This document shows positions 1-9,251 of a DNA stretch of 64,000 nt, in pieces (the first letter of the stretch is position 1; each line of letters starts with the position of its first letter). The position numbers and the translations under genes are program-made. The notes under the pieces are model-generated. The model ran no database searches, was not told the DNA's origin, and was given only the letters and a program-made list of their open reading frames with translations. Source of the stretch: G965222505 sp965222505. Its GTDB lineage: Bacteria > Bacteroidota > Rhodothermia > Rhodothermales > DATKEJ01. The stretch spans positions 1,798,001 through 1,862,000 of the forward strand of contig OZ244956.1 of NCBI GenBank assembly GCA_965222505.1, read 5' to 3'.

Positions 1-303
1 CTCATCCCGCCGCAGCATATGGCTGGAAATATACTGCTGGACCTTACTTTCGGGACCAATGCGTGCCCGTTGTTCCGGCGTTAAGGCATTACGGTAATCC
101 TTGACAAAGTGGTGTGCATCCCGCAGGACGACTTTGGCATCTTCGTAGCGGGTAATAAACCACACCATGTTTCGCCCTGTGATGCCGGGGTGAAAACAGA
201 CGGGGTCTGCTTCGCGCATCTGGGCGAAGGTAGGAAAAGGGTCGGCTTTGAAGGCTGGGCCGTAGAGGTCATATTTTTGATGCGCAACGGGGCAGCCCCC
301 CAT
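1..303 (-). CDS. Cytochrome P450, N-terminal part (runs off the left edge)
   Basis: The reverse strand is open from an ATG at 301-303 to the edge of the window, giving 101 codons. The protein starts MGGCPVAHQKYDLYGPAF and continues with KADPFPTFAQMREADPV and a WFITRYEDAKVVLRDAHHF segment. This is the usual N-terminus of soluble bacterial P450 mono-oxygenases (proline-rich start, A-helix, beta-1 sheet and B-helix). The haem-binding cysteine lies outside the window, so activity cannot be judged. The gene begins 14 bp after the stop of the HECTH-motif gene and is the last visible member of the export operon of the RiPP cluster. Inference: it may hydroxylate or cross-link the exported peptide. 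P450s otherwise act on many small molecules, so the link rests only on operon position. Confidence 0.85.
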   Translation of the reverse strand, partial: MGGCPVAHQKYDLYGPAFKADPFPTFAQMREADPVCFHPGITGRNMVWFITRYEDAKVVLRDAHHFVKDYRNALTPEQRARIGPESKVQQYISSHMLRRDE

Positions 304-317
304 CTCCGTTTCCGGTT

Positions 318-1475
318 TCAGGCTTCGATGGTAGATGCTTCCAGCCGGGCCTGGGCTTCGGCGTAGTAGACTGCAGCCTCGTCGGAAGCGAGTTGTTCCA
401 GCGTGAGCGAGGCCAGAATCAATACCATGTAGGCCCGCTCCGGCATGTCGTCAAAGCGCAAGGTGCGTTCGGCATCAATGGTTTCCAGGTGCGTCGCGGC
501 GGCATGTACGAGGTGATACAGCACAGCGGTGGCTTCATCGGACAGGGGTGGGGTGCCCTTGTAGTTTTGTAGGCGTCCGCCTTCGCGGTAGGTCGGATAG
601 CCTTCAAGGCCCATGAAGTGCAGGAACCAATCCACACGGAACCGGCCTGTGGCGGCAATAAGGCCCATGTAATCGCAAAGCAACTCATCGAAGAGGGCGT
701 TGTGCATGCCGCCCAGTACCCGCCGCGTGAAGTAGTGGGTGCATTCGTGTTCGAGCCGAATCATCAGCGAAGCCTCCCGCCAGGCCTCTTCGGACAGGCC
801 GAGGGCTTCGGCAGGCACAGCGCTGTAGGCCCCGTTGCTGAGCAAGATGAACCGGTCCTGATACCGGGCTTTTTGGGGGATGATTTGTTTAAACTCGTGT
901 TGCCAAGCCGAGGCGGTGGGAAACGGATGACGGGCCTGCCAGTCTGCTTTGATCCGGCGAATGCGGTCCCAGTTGTTGTATCCGGCCAACATGCAGGCCC
1001 CCATAGAAGTGGGAATGTCTATCGGTTCGTTTTTGCGGGTCACGGCTTGAATGATCTGCACAAAGTCCGTCCGGTCCGGCACCAGTACCACCGGCACATG
1101 CCCCACCGGCGTGGGATAGAGCCACAACCGCATGTCCTCGGGCCGGCGAGGTTGGATCCCAGCGATTTCTGCCGTGACCTCCCAGGCCCCCTTGCGTGTG
1201 GCGGCGCAGTAGGTGTCGGTTTGGCTGATACCGGCTTCAATCGGGAAACGAAGTTGAATGAGTTTACGCCGCAGGGTTTCAAACACCCCGGCCTGTTCGG
1301 CTTCTTCGGCATAGGCGGCCCAGGTTTCCACAAAACGCTCGTCGAGCATCGGAAACCGAAGCGGCAGCATGGGGGCCACAAACCGAGGCCGGTTGTAGTG
1401 TAGGAGTTCGTCCAGCACAGCACCCGTTGCGCCGAATGCGCGAAGTACGTCTGTTCTGATGTCTTGAAGTGACAT
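318..1475 (-). CDS. HECTH-motif putative zinc metalloprotein of the RiPP export operon
   Basis: A 385-aa soluble protein with no signal peptide or membrane segment. A helix at residues 241-252 reads LEHECTHYFTRR and contains an HExxH zinc motif (H243, E244, H247). About 17 residues later comes LFDELLCDYMGL, which offers acidic third-ligand candidates (D263, E264, D268), the spacing of gluzincin-like metallopeptidases. I cannot name the family with certainty. It starts 42 bp after the binding-protein gene and ends 14 bp before the P450, so it is co-transcribed with the exporter. The transporter already has its own C39 leader peptidase, so this could be a second processing protease, a metal-dependent modifying enzyme, or a non-catalytic relative. 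The location is cytoplasmic as predicted from sequence. Confidence is high for a real gene and moderate for metal binding. Confidence 0.7.
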   Translation of the reverse strand: MSLQDIRTDVLRAFGATGAVLDELLHYNRPRFVAPMLPLRFPMLDERFVETWAAYAEEAEQAGVFETLRRKLIQLRFPIEAGISQTDTYCAATRKGAWEVTAEIAGIQPRRPEDMRLWLYPTPVGHVPVVLVPDRTDFVQIIQAVTRKNEPIDIPTSMGACMLAGYNNWDRIRRIKADWQARHPFPTASAWQHEFKQIIPQKARYQDRFILLSNGAYSAVPAEALGLSEEAWREASLMIRLEHECTHYFTRRVLGGMHNALFDELLCDYMGLIAATGRFRVDWFLHFMGLEGYPTYREGGRLQNYKGTPPLSDEATAVLYHLVHAAATHLETIDAERTLRFDDMPERAYMVLILASLTLEQLASDEAAVYYAEAQARLEASTIEA

Positions 1476-1517
1476 GGGTGGATGCTTTTGCGGTTTATGT
1501 TGGTGGCAATACTGTTA

Positions 1518-2738
1518 TCATTGCCCCATCACGGCAGACACGGCGTCTCCGGCGGCAACGCTGGCCGAGGCCAGGAATTCAAACTTGCCGTCGCGGACGA
1601 TTTTGGTGATGAGTACGTTTTGGCTCAGGTCGCCTTGTTCATTGAAGGCCAGCGTGCCGCGGATGCCGGCGTAGGGTTTCATCGTGCGCAACGTTTCTGC
1701 AACGGCTTCAGGGTCTGTCGTGCCTGCCGTTTCCATCGCATGGGCGAGCAGCTTGACGGCATCGTAGCCCGCGGCGGCCCCGGCATCCGGTTTTTTGCCG
1801 TATGTGACCTTAAACTGTGCCACAAAGGCGGTGACTTCAGGGCGCGGATCATCCGGGTGAAAAACGGAGGCCACAATGGTGCCGTCGGATGTGCCGTTGC
1901 TGTGGTCGATCAGGCGTTGGTTGTCCATCGCATCGCCTCCCAGAATGGGTACCGTGATGCCTTCGGCACGCGCCAGGGCAATGAACCGCCCGGCTTCGGG
2001 CACGGCACTGGCCAGAAAGACGGCATCAAACTCATAATCCTTCCATTGCTCCAGCACGGTCCGGAAGCTGGTTTGCGCACGCTCGGGGGCAGGGGTGTAG
2101 GATTGGCGGTCTACCACATCCAGACCCAGTTGGCTGGCACGCTGTTCAAATGCGTTGGCCAAATCCCGGCCGTAGGTGTCCCGCAGATACAGTAAGGCGA
2201 TATGGTCATAACCGCGTTCCTTGGCGATTTCCGCCATGCGATGCCCAACCTGCACATCGTTGAACGTTGAGCGGAAGACGTATCGGTAGCCTTGTTCTGT
2301 CAGTTTGGGGGTGGTAGAATATGGAGAAACCATGACGAGCCCGGCCCGGTCATAGATAGGCGCGGCGGACATGGACACGTACGACTGTAAGTGCCCCACA
2401 ACGGCCACCACACGCGGGTCATCGGCGAAGTTCTGCGCCACCACGCGGCCCTGGTTAACGGACTCCTGATCATCGGCGCGGACGAGGCGCAGGGGCCGCC
2501 CCAGAATGCCGCCTGTGGCATTGACTTCTTCGACGGCCAGGTCCATGCCGTTGCCGTAGAGCGAAGTGCCTCGGATTTCCCAAGGCCACGCGGCACCGAT
2601 GACCACGTCTCCGGTGCCGGCTTTGGCCAAAGCGGCCCGTTCGATGTTGGGATCTTTTGCCCCGTTGCAGGCGGCCAGTCCCATCCCCACGACCAGGACG
2701 GCCAGGGCGCTAAGGGTGGTATTCATTAAGCGAGGCAT
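1518..2738 (-). CDS. ABC-type branched-chain amino acid/amide substrate-binding lipoprotein
   Basis: A 406-aa periplasmic binding protein of the Leu/Ile/Val type (type 1 fold, Peripla_BP_6-like). It begins with a lipoprotein signal, charged start then a hydrophobic run ending in the lipobox LAAC at about residue 24. The mature part shows family hallmarks such as GAAWPWEIRG, GMDLAVEEVNATGGILGRP, DDPRVVAVVGHL and YDAVKLLAHAM. Start choice: ATG at 2738 preceded by AAGGAG nine bases upstream. Such proteins normally feed an ABC importer or act as receptors, but no importer permease is present. It sits 26 bp after the NHLM ABC transporter and 42 bp before the HECTH gene. Inference: it may capture the exported peptide or a related ligand for sensing or immunity. 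A plain nutrient role cannot be excluded. Confidence 0.85.
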   Translation of the reverse strand: MPRLMNTTLSALAVLVVGMGLAACNGAKDPNIERAALAKAGTGDVVIGAAWPWEIRGTSLYGNGMDLAVEEVNATGGILGRPLRLVRADDQESVNQGRVVAQNFADDPRVVAVVGHLQSYVSMSAAPIYDRAGLVMVSPYSTTPKLTEQGYRYVFRSTFNDVQVGHRMAEIAKERGYDHIALLYLRDTYGRDLANAFEQRASQLGLDVVDRQSYTPAPERAQTSFRTVLEQWKDYEFDAVFLASAVPEAGRFIALARAEGITVPILGGDAMDNQRLIDHSNGTSDGTIVASVFHPDDPRPEVTAFVAQFKVTYGKKPDAGAAAGYDAVKLLAHAMETAGTTDPEAVAETLRTMKPYAGIRGTLAFNEQGDLSQNVLITKIVRDGKFEFLASASVAAGDAVSAVMGQ

Positions 2739-2764
2739 AGTCGTACTCCTTGTTCGCGTTACGG

Positions 2765-5677
2765 TTAAGCTATTTGACGCCGGGCGAGGTCGGCAAAGAC
2801 GCCGTCCATTGCCATCAACTCCTCATAATTTCCACTTTCGATCACCCGGCCGGCATCCATCACAAAGATGCGATCGGCGTTCTGGACGGTACTGAGCCGG
2901 TGGGCAATCACGATGCGGGTGGCCTGCAGGCGCTCCAGGCTCTCACTGACGATGGCTTGCGTGCGGTTGTCCAGGGCGCTGGTGGCCTCATCGAAGAAAA
3001 TGATGCGCGGTTTGCTGACGAGCGCGCGGGCAATCATCAGCCGTTGGCGCTGCCCACCGGAAAGCGTACTGCCCCCCTCGCTGATGATGGTGTGCATCCC
3101 CATAGGCATTTGCTTGACATCCTTGTCGAACCCGGCCATACGCGCTGCCCGCCAGGCATCATCCATCGTAGCCAACGAGGACCCGACGATGTTGGTAAAG
3201 ATGTCCCCCGGAAGCAGTCTGCCATTTTGCAGCACCACCCCGATCTGCCGGCGAACAGCCTGAATATCAAGGCCCGAAAGGTCTTGTCCATCATAGAAAA
3301 TGGAACCGGACTCCGGCGTTTCAAACCCGAGCAACAGCCGCAGGTTGGTCGACTTCCCCGACCCGGAGGTTCCGACGACCGCTGCAAACTCACCGGGTTC
3401 AATGCGCATCGACACGTCCCGCAGGATCAGTGGCCCATCCGGGGTATACCGGAAGGAGACGTGTTGAATTTCGATTTCTCCGCGCAATTCGCCGGGGTCG
3501 GATTTGGACTCGTCTACTTCGGGGAGTGATGCCAAAATCGGCACGGCATTTTCGAAGTAGGGAATACTGATGAGAATGGCTTGCAGGGCACTATTGGTAG
3601 CCAGCATGGCCCCGAGGAACTTGGAGAAGGCCGAGTTGAAGGCCAGGAAGTCTCCGGTGAGCAGACTCTGGCCGTCCGTCATCAGATTCAGGGCCTGGTA
3701 GTAGATCACCATCGAGGCCACCACAGGAAAGACCGTCGTAAACACCACCAGCCAATTTCCCTGAGCGCGGGCTTTGTACTGGAGCTTGCGCTGGTCACTA
3801 AAGCGCTCGGCCCAGAGGGCAAAGGCTTTGGATTCGGCCCCGGCAACGCGCAACTTGGCAATCCCGGTCAGGAACTGGAGCACCATGCCGGAGATTTTGT
3901 TTTGTGCATTGGCGATCTCTCGCTGGTAATGGAGTTGGATATACGTCAACGTAAAGGTAACCCCCATCGCCATTGCCACCATGAGGGAACTCCACAGGGC
4001 CAGGGTACTGCTGTAGTAAAACAGCAAACCAAAATCGAAGACCGAGAAGATGGCCGCCAGCAAAGTGGTGATCACCACGCCGGAGAGCATCTGCTGGATG
4101 CTGCTCATACCCATCGCACGCGAGGCCAAATCCCCGGCATTATAGTCCTTGAAGAACGACACCGGCAGCCGAAGCAGACGGTCCCAGACGGCCGCCTGTA
4201 CATTCCCGCCCATTTTACCGTTGATGCGCAGAATGGCCAGGCTCCGGGTAAGCTGGAACAGCCCAATGGCTATGGCGCTCACGATGAGAATGACGGTAAT
4301 CTGGAAGAGTTGGCTGCGTTCGGCACCGGGAATGATAGCGTTGAAGATCAGCCCCGTGGCAATGGGATTGAGCAGACCCAGCAACCCGACGAGGACCCCC
4401 ATGAGTACGATCATAAACAGATCCTTGCGGCTCCCCGCCAACCCGAATTTGATCACATCCCGAATCCCGAGCTTGCCTTCGGGGAACGGGCGGAAAAAGG
4501 AATACGCGAACGGCTCCAGCGTTTCGGCCACCTCTGCGTCTACAGGCTTTACCGTACCGGTTGCCGGATCATGCAGCATGTAGCGATTGGATCCCACGGG
4601 CAACAGGGCCACCGGGCGGCGGTCTTCTGCAATCTGACCCAGCAACGGCCCATTGTCGTCGAGCCACCATTGGTCTCGCAACACCACGCGGCGTGACCGA
4701 ATATGCGAGGCCCGCAAGATGCGCCCCAGTTGATCCTGACGGCCGGATGCCGTAGCGGCTTCCGGTGCATCCACGATCGGGAGATCCAGAACCGCCCCAA
4801 CCAGACGACATACGGATAACAATAAACTGGCGCGGTCTTCGTGTACAACCGGGGCCGGCCCCTCATCGGACATCACCCCTGCTAAATACGAGAAGGCATT
4901 TTCTGTGGCCTTTTGGTCAGACTGCAACTTGTGCGCAAGGCGGGCACGGGCGCGGGCGGCATCACGGGCCTCCAGAAAACGGACACAGGCTCGGACGGCC
5001 TCATGCAGCAGGTCCAGCCCCTCCCAGATGCCCCCCTCTTCGACCAAGTCCCGGGTTGCGGAACCGTACAGCCGGGCAACGCCGTGCGTTTCGAGCCAGG
5101 TATGGCGGGTGATGGGGAAGTAGCCGGTACCATTCACGGTAGGCAGGGCCTCATTGCCCATGAACCGGGATTTGCCGTCGAGGTGGCGTACCCAGAAAAC
5201 CCCGTGCTTGGCATTGAAGGCCGTCCCGTCCGGCACTTCCACCTCTTGCTCCACTTCAATTTCCTGGCTCTCTTTAGGCAGCACGTCGATGGAGATCCCC
5301 TCCGAGAGGCCCACGACCCAGGCATTGATTTTTTCCGCAAGCGCTTCGGCATACACCGGGTCTCCGGCACGGGCCTTGAGCAGGGCTATATCCATTTCGA
5401 CCAGCCGCGTGTCTGTGGAGCCTACGGCAAGCAGGCCATACCCGCCCTCCCGATCCGAGTCGGTGCCGAAGACCAGATCCCCTGTGCGAGCCCGGCAGAC
5501 GTGGCGGCGGTTGCCTTTGGGTTTGCCGTCTTGAACCTGAACGGCGAAGACATCGGCCCGGCCGGCTTCAACGAACCACACACGGGCACTGCCTTCCAGC
5601 AAACACGTGCGCGTCCGTTCCGCTTCCGGGTAAACCAGGGCGATAAGGGCGGGTGCGGTGTTGGAAACGGTTCCCAT
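2765..5677 (-). CDS. NHLM-system ABC transporter, permease/ATP-binding protein without peptidase domain
   Basis: A 970-aa protein resembling the second ABC subunit of NHLM bacteriocin export systems (TIGR03797-like). The first ~400 residues are a soluble regulatory region that resembles a cyclic-nucleotide-type fold, followed by an ABC transmembrane region of several hydrophobic segments, then the nucleotide-binding domain. In the long reading frame that opens at 5749, Walker A (VGTSGSGKST) lies near residue 790, the signature LSGGQRQR near 894 and Walker B IIFFDEATSALD near 914. No C39 peptidase Cys/His pair is seen. I chose the ATG at 5677 (MGTVSNTAPALIAL) because the frame-opening codon at 5749 would overlap the upstream gene by 44 bp and its product starts with a low-complexity stretch. 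Neither start has a clear ribosome binding site. Works with the peptidase-ABC, HlyD and TolC proteins to export cleaved peptides. Confidence 0.9.
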   Translation of the reverse strand: MGTVSNTAPALIALVYPEAERTRTCLLEGSARVWFVEAGRADVFAVQVQDGKPKGNRRHVCRARTGDLVFGTDSDREGGYGLLAVGSTDTRLVEMDIALLKARAGDPVYAEALAEKINAWVVGLSEGISIDVLPKESQEIEVEQEVEVPDGTAFNAKHGVFWVRHLDGKSRFMGNEALPTVNGTGYFPITRHTWLETHGVARLYGSATRDLVEEGGIWEGLDLLHEAVRACVRFLEARDAARARARLAHKLQSDQKATENAFSYLAGVMSDEGPAPVVHEDRASLLLSVCRLVGAVLDLPIVDAPEAATASGRQDQLGRILRASHIRSRRVVLRDQWWLDDNGPLLGQIAEDRRPVALLPVGSNRYMLHDPATGTVKPVDAEVAETLEPFAYSFFRPFPEGKLGIRDVIKFGLAGSRKDLFMIVLMGVLVGLLGLLNPIATGLIFNAIIPGAERSQLFQITVILIVSAIAIGLFQLTRSLAILRINGKMGGNVQAAVWDRLLRLPVSFFKDYNAGDLASRAMGMSSIQQMLSGVVITTLLAAIFSVFDFGLLFYYSSTLALWSSLMVAMAMGVTFTLTYIQLHYQREIANAQNKISGMVLQFLTGIAKLRVAGAESKAFALWAERFSDQRKLQYKARAQGNWLVVFTTVFPVVASMVIYYQALNLMTDGQSLLTGDFLAFNSAFSKFLGAMLATNSALQAILISIPYFENAVPILASLPEVDESKSDPGELRGEIEIQHVSFRYTPDGPLILRDVSMRIEPGEFAAVVGTSGSGKSTNLRLLLGFETPESGSIFYDGQDLSGLDIQAVRRQIGVVLQNGRLLPGDIFTNIVGSSLATMDDAWRAARMAGFDKDVKQMPMGMHTIISEGGSTLSGGQRQRLMIARALVSKPRIIFFDEATSALDNRTQAIVSESLERLQATRIVIAHRLSTVQNADRIFVMDAGRVIESGNYEELMAMDGVFADLARRQIA

Positions 5678-5705
5678 CGGGGTGGTTGGTTTGGAGGTTG
5701 AGGGG

Positions 5706-7961
5706 CTATTCGGATTCGATGAGCCGTTTGTACGGCCCGTCCACGGCAATCATCTGATCGTGCGTACCGCGTTGGATGACTTTGCCCCGGTCCAGCACGA
5801 TGATTTCGTCACAGTCGCGGATGGTACTCAATCGGTGTGCGATGATCAGGCAGGCACAGCCCCGCCGCCGGATGTTGTCGTCGATGATTTTTTCCGTGGT
5901 GGGGTCCAAGGCACTGGTGGCTTCGTCCAGCACCATAATGGTCGGGTTCAGGGCCAGGGCGCGGGCGATTTCCAGGCGCTGGGCCTGCCCACCGCTGAAG
6001 TTGCGCCCCCCTTCGTCTACGTTGCTGGCGTAGGCTCCGGCCCGCTCGGCAATCACGTCATGGATGCAGGCGTCCTTGGCCGCTTGAATAACGTCGGCCT
6101 CGGGGATACTGTCATCCCAGAGCGTCAGGTTCTGGCGAATCGTGCCTTCGAACAGGAAGATGTCCTGATCCACCACAGAGAACGACTGGTTCATGACGCT
6201 GCGCGGAATCTGGGTGCGAAGCTTGCCGCCGAAGCGGATCTTGCCCCCCCACGGTTTGTACAGGCCGCAGACCAGCTTGGCAATCGTGGATTTTCCACAG
6301 CCGGAGCCGCCGACGAGGGCCACGCGCTCGCCGGGCCGGATGGTCAGGTTGAGGTTTTCGATGAAGGGCGGGTCCAGCGGGCTGTAGCCAAACGATACGT
6401 TTTTCAGCTCCAGGTGCCCGATCAACTTGGCCGGCATCGTCTCATCATAGACAACCGCCGCTTCCTCACTGAACTGTTGATCGACGTCGTAGCGCATGAC
6501 GTCGTCAAGGCGGTTCATGTCCCCCTGCACTTCCTGCAGCGTGCTGCCCAGGTTAACCAGGCCGTTGATCGGCGTGATGAAGCTGATCATCAGGGCCTGG
6601 AAGGCCACGAGCATCCCCATGCTCATCTGGCCGTCCATGATGCGCATCCCGCCTACCCCGAGAATCAGGGCAACGTTGATGGCCATCAGCATCGGCGGGA
6701 CGGCTGTCACCACCTGCGTGTAGAGGCCCAACTTTTGCTCTGTGTTGTTCACCTTGGCGAAGTAGCCGGACCACCGGGTAAAGAAATCCGATTCCGAGCC
6801 GGTGGCCTTCAGTGTTTCAATGGTTTGCAAGCCACCCATCGCCACGCCCATCATCTTGCCCCGGTCCTGCAACATGCCCTGGTTGAGGTCCACCCGCTTG
6901 CGGGAGACCAACCGCAGGGCCACCAGATTGAGCAGCGCAATGCTGATCCCAACGGCAGTCAACACAACATCGTACTGAATCATCAGGAAGCCGTAGAAGG
7001 CAATCATGACAAGATTCAATATGGTCGTTGCCAACTCACCCGACAGGAGTTGAGCCACCCGGTCGTTGATGCCGACCCGTCCGCCGACTTCCCCGGCATA
7101 CCGTTGGGTAAAGAACCCCATCGGAAGCCTGAGCACGTGTCGCAGGAACCGGCTGGAGGTACCCAGGGCCAGCCGGGTTTCCAACCGGAGCAGGTAGTAT
7201 TGCCGCAGCCAAACCAGCAGCCCGTAGACCAGGACCGTCCCGCCCATCGCAACCAGCAACGGACGCACCCAGTCTTGCAACCCCTTCACGAGCACATCAT
7301 CCACAAAGACCTTGGAAAACGTGGGGATGACCAAACCCGGGATGACCATCGCCAGGCCAGCCAGTACGATAAACAGCACAGCCAGTGCCGCATTGGTTAA
7401 CCGTGCGTGCAACGCACCGATCAGGCTGGGGCGTTTCCCACCCTTGACGAACTCCGGGCCTTCCTTGAACATGAGGACCACCCCGGTGAACGACTCATCG
7501 AACTCTTCTTCCGAAACGGTGCGCGGCCCCATCGCGGGGTCATTCAAGTATGCGTTCCCTTTTTTGAAGCCTTCCAGAACCAGGAAGTGGTTGAAGTTCC
7601 AGTGCACGATCATCGGCGGCTGCATCGTCTTGAGCCGAGCCGGCTCCCGCTTGAACCCCTTGGCTTCGAGGCCGTACTTGCGTGCAGCCTTGATGACGTT
7701 GCTGGCCTTGCTGCCGTCCCGCGAAACCCCACAGGCCGTGCGTAACTCTTCCAGCGGCCGAATAAGCCCGAAATACTCCAGGACCATCGCGAGCGAGGCG
7801 GCCCCACACTCAACGGCTTCCATCTGAAGAACGGTGGGAACCTTGATCCGCCGGGCTGGCTTTTCTTTGGCAGCCTTGGGTTCGGCTTCTTTGTTCAGAA
7901 ACGGAATCCGTGCGCGGAGGCCGGCTACCCAATTGAGGGAAATGGAGGACAACTGATCCAT
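5706..7961 (-). CDS. NHLM-system peptidase-containing ABC transporter (C39 peptidase, permease, ATPase)
   Basis: A 751-aa PCAT-type exporter (TIGR03796-like) that removes the leader after a Gly-Gly site and pumps the core peptide across the inner membrane. The N-terminal C39 domain has the catalytic Cys at residue 52 (QMEAVECGAASLAMV), His at 125 (NFNHFLVLEGF) and Asp at 141 (YLNDPAMGP). Transmembrane helices occupy about residues 190-470. The ATPase has Walker A VGGSGCGKST, signature FSGGQAQR and Walker B IMVLDEATSALD. The start lies 3 bp after the hlyD-like stop. All six precursors in the cluster end their leaders with the GG expected by this domain. All catalytic residues look intact, so the system is probably functional. 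Confidence 0.95.
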   Translation of the reverse strand: MDQLSSISLNWVAGLRARIPFLNKEAEPKAAKEKPARRIKVPTVLQMEAVECGAASLAMVLEYFGLIRPLEELRTACGVSRDGSKASNVIKAARKYGLEAKGFKREPARLKTMQPPMIVHWNFNHFLVLEGFKKGNAYLNDPAMGPRTVSEEEFDESFTGVVLMFKEGPEFVKGGKRPSLIGALHARLTNAALAVLFIVLAGLAMVIPGLVIPTFSKVFVDDVLVKGLQDWVRPLLVAMGGTVLVYGLLVWLRQYYLLRLETRLALGTSSRFLRHVLRLPMGFFTQRYAGEVGGRVGINDRVAQLLSGELATTILNLVMIAFYGFLMIQYDVVLTAVGISIALLNLVALRLVSRKRVDLNQGMLQDRGKMMGVAMGGLQTIETLKATGSESDFFTRWSGYFAKVNNTEQKLGLYTQVVTAVPPMLMAINVALILGVGGMRIMDGQMSMGMLVAFQALMISFITPINGLVNLGSTLQEVQGDMNRLDDVMRYDVDQQFSEEAAVVYDETMPAKLIGHLELKNVSFGYSPLDPPFIENLNLTIRPGERVALVGGSGCGKSTIAKLVCGLYKPWGGKIRFGGKLRTQIPRSVMNQSFSVVDQDIFLFEGTIRQNLTLWDDSIPEADVIQAAKDACIHDVIAERAGAYASNVDEGGRNFSGGQAQRLEIARALALNPTIMVLDEATSALDPTTEKIIDDNIRRRGCACLIIAHRLSTIRDCDEIIVLDRGKVIQRGTHDQMIAVDGPYKRLIESE

Positions 7962-7964
7962 GAA

Positions 7965-9224
7965 TTAGATACCGGTAAATTCACGAAGGATGGGCAGAAC
8001 GAGTTCAATGGGCCGGCGCTCATCCACGGTGATTGTGGCCAGGCAGACGGTACCGGTCTGGATTTCCATATCCGGACCGGCCGAAGAAGACCACTCAAAT
8101 CCGCTGGCTGTCTTAGAATCCAGCTTGAGGTCCGCATATATTTCAAACGGGGCCTGGCCGCCAGAAAGGGCCTGCACCAGTTGCTGATTCTTCAGGACGC
8201 GCATCATGCCTCGGGTGGTGGCCGGAAAGTCGGATACATACGTGACCCCGCCCAGCATAAAACCGTATTCTTCTTGCTTGACGGTCGTCGGTGAGATCTG
8301 GATTTCCATGCCTGACTTGACGCGCTTGCCGTCTACGGCGGGGATGTAAACAACGGCTTCGAGATCCTTGACTTGCCGCCCGACCAGATCCAGCCGTAGC
8401 ACAGGCACCCCGGCGGCGACCAGGTTGCCGGATTCGACCATCACTTCCAGGACACGCCCGGTATAAGGGCTAACCACCCGCGAGAGCAGGTCGTGTTCGT
8501 CTTCCAGTTGTTTAATCACCCGCTCGGCTTCGTTAATCCGAAACTGCCAACTCATGCTTTCCTGTGCATTTTGGTTGGACTTGGTCAGGGATTGGGACTG
8601 AATCCGTGTGAGTTGGCTCCGGTTGGCCTTGATCTCGTCTTGTGTTTTGTAGTACGCCTGCTTGGTACTGAGCAGCGCTTGTTTGGTGATCAGGCCTTCG
8701 GCCAGCAGATTTTCCTGGCTGTCGATTTTTTCCTTCAACCAGCCGAGCCGTTCTTCGGCAATAGCGATGCCCTCCTCCAGATTGGCCCGTTGCTGGCCCA
8801 GGTAATCGGACTGCAGCCGCAGGTCCTTGCTGCCGAACTGTTTGACCTTGGCATATTGGGTTTCCAACTCGCGTAAGTTGGCCCGGGCCTGTTGAATCCG
8901 CTCCCGGAGTTGCGGTTGGGCAATCCGCGCCACCACCTGGCCTTCCTGGACGTCATCCCCGACTTGAATGGCAATATCCGTCACTTGGCCAGCCCCCACG
9001 CTAACGACTTCAAAGACTCCACCGCTTTTGACGAGGATACCCTGCCCCTGCACCTTGGTCGGGATGCTACCAAAAAAGCTCCAGAGAATGGCCGTCAATA
9101 GCAAACCACCGACGGCTGCAAGGGCAATCCAGCCCTTCGGATCGGTGACATGCATGAGTTGATCCAGTTGCTCCGGCGAAGAAAGCCGTTGCAGGGATTT
9201 TTTTCGAAAGATGTTGCTGGACAT
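7965..9224 (-). CDS. NHLM-system HlyD-family membrane fusion protein
   Basis: A 419-aa periplasmic adaptor (TIGR03794-like) linking the inner-membrane ABC exporters to the TolC-like outer-membrane channel. One N-terminal membrane segment (WIALAAVGGLLLTAILWSFF, about residues 35-55) is followed by a lipoyl/barrel half, a long alpha-helical hairpin rich in Gln, Glu and Arg, and the second barrel half. The ATG at 9224 is preferred to the in-frame TTG at 9230 because an AGGA sits six bases before it. It lies 27 bp after tolC and 3 bp before the peptidase-ABC gene, so the four export genes form one translational block. HlyD family membership is secure and the NHLM subfamily follows from context. 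Confidence 0.92.
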   Translation of the reverse strand: MSSNIFRKKSLQRLSSPEQLDQLMHVTDPKGWIALAAVGGLLLTAILWSFFGSIPTKVQGQGILVKSGGVFEVVSVGAGQVTDIAIQVGDDVQEGQVVARIAQPQLRERIQQARANLRELETQYAKVKQFGSKDLRLQSDYLGQQRANLEEGIAIAEERLGWLKEKIDSQENLLAEGLITKQALLSTKQAYYKTQDEIKANRSQLTRIQSQSLTKSNQNAQESMSWQFRINEAERVIKQLEDEHDLLSRVVSPYTGRVLEVMVESGNLVAAGVPVLRLDLVGRQVKDLEAVVYIPAVDGKRVKSGMEIQISPTTVKQEEYGFMLGGVTYVSDFPATTRGMMRVLKNQQLVQALSGGQAPFEIYADLKLDSKTASGFEWSSSAGPDMEIQTGTVCLATITVDERRPIELVLPILREFTGI

Positions 9225-9251
9225 GGTCAATCCTACGTTAGGGGATGCACG

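Noticed and set aside
5658..7400. 580-codon open frame on the plus strand
   Set aside because: It lies opposite the peptidase-ABC transporter gene, whose catalytic motifs are intact; the antisense product is His/Gln-rich and shows no domain.
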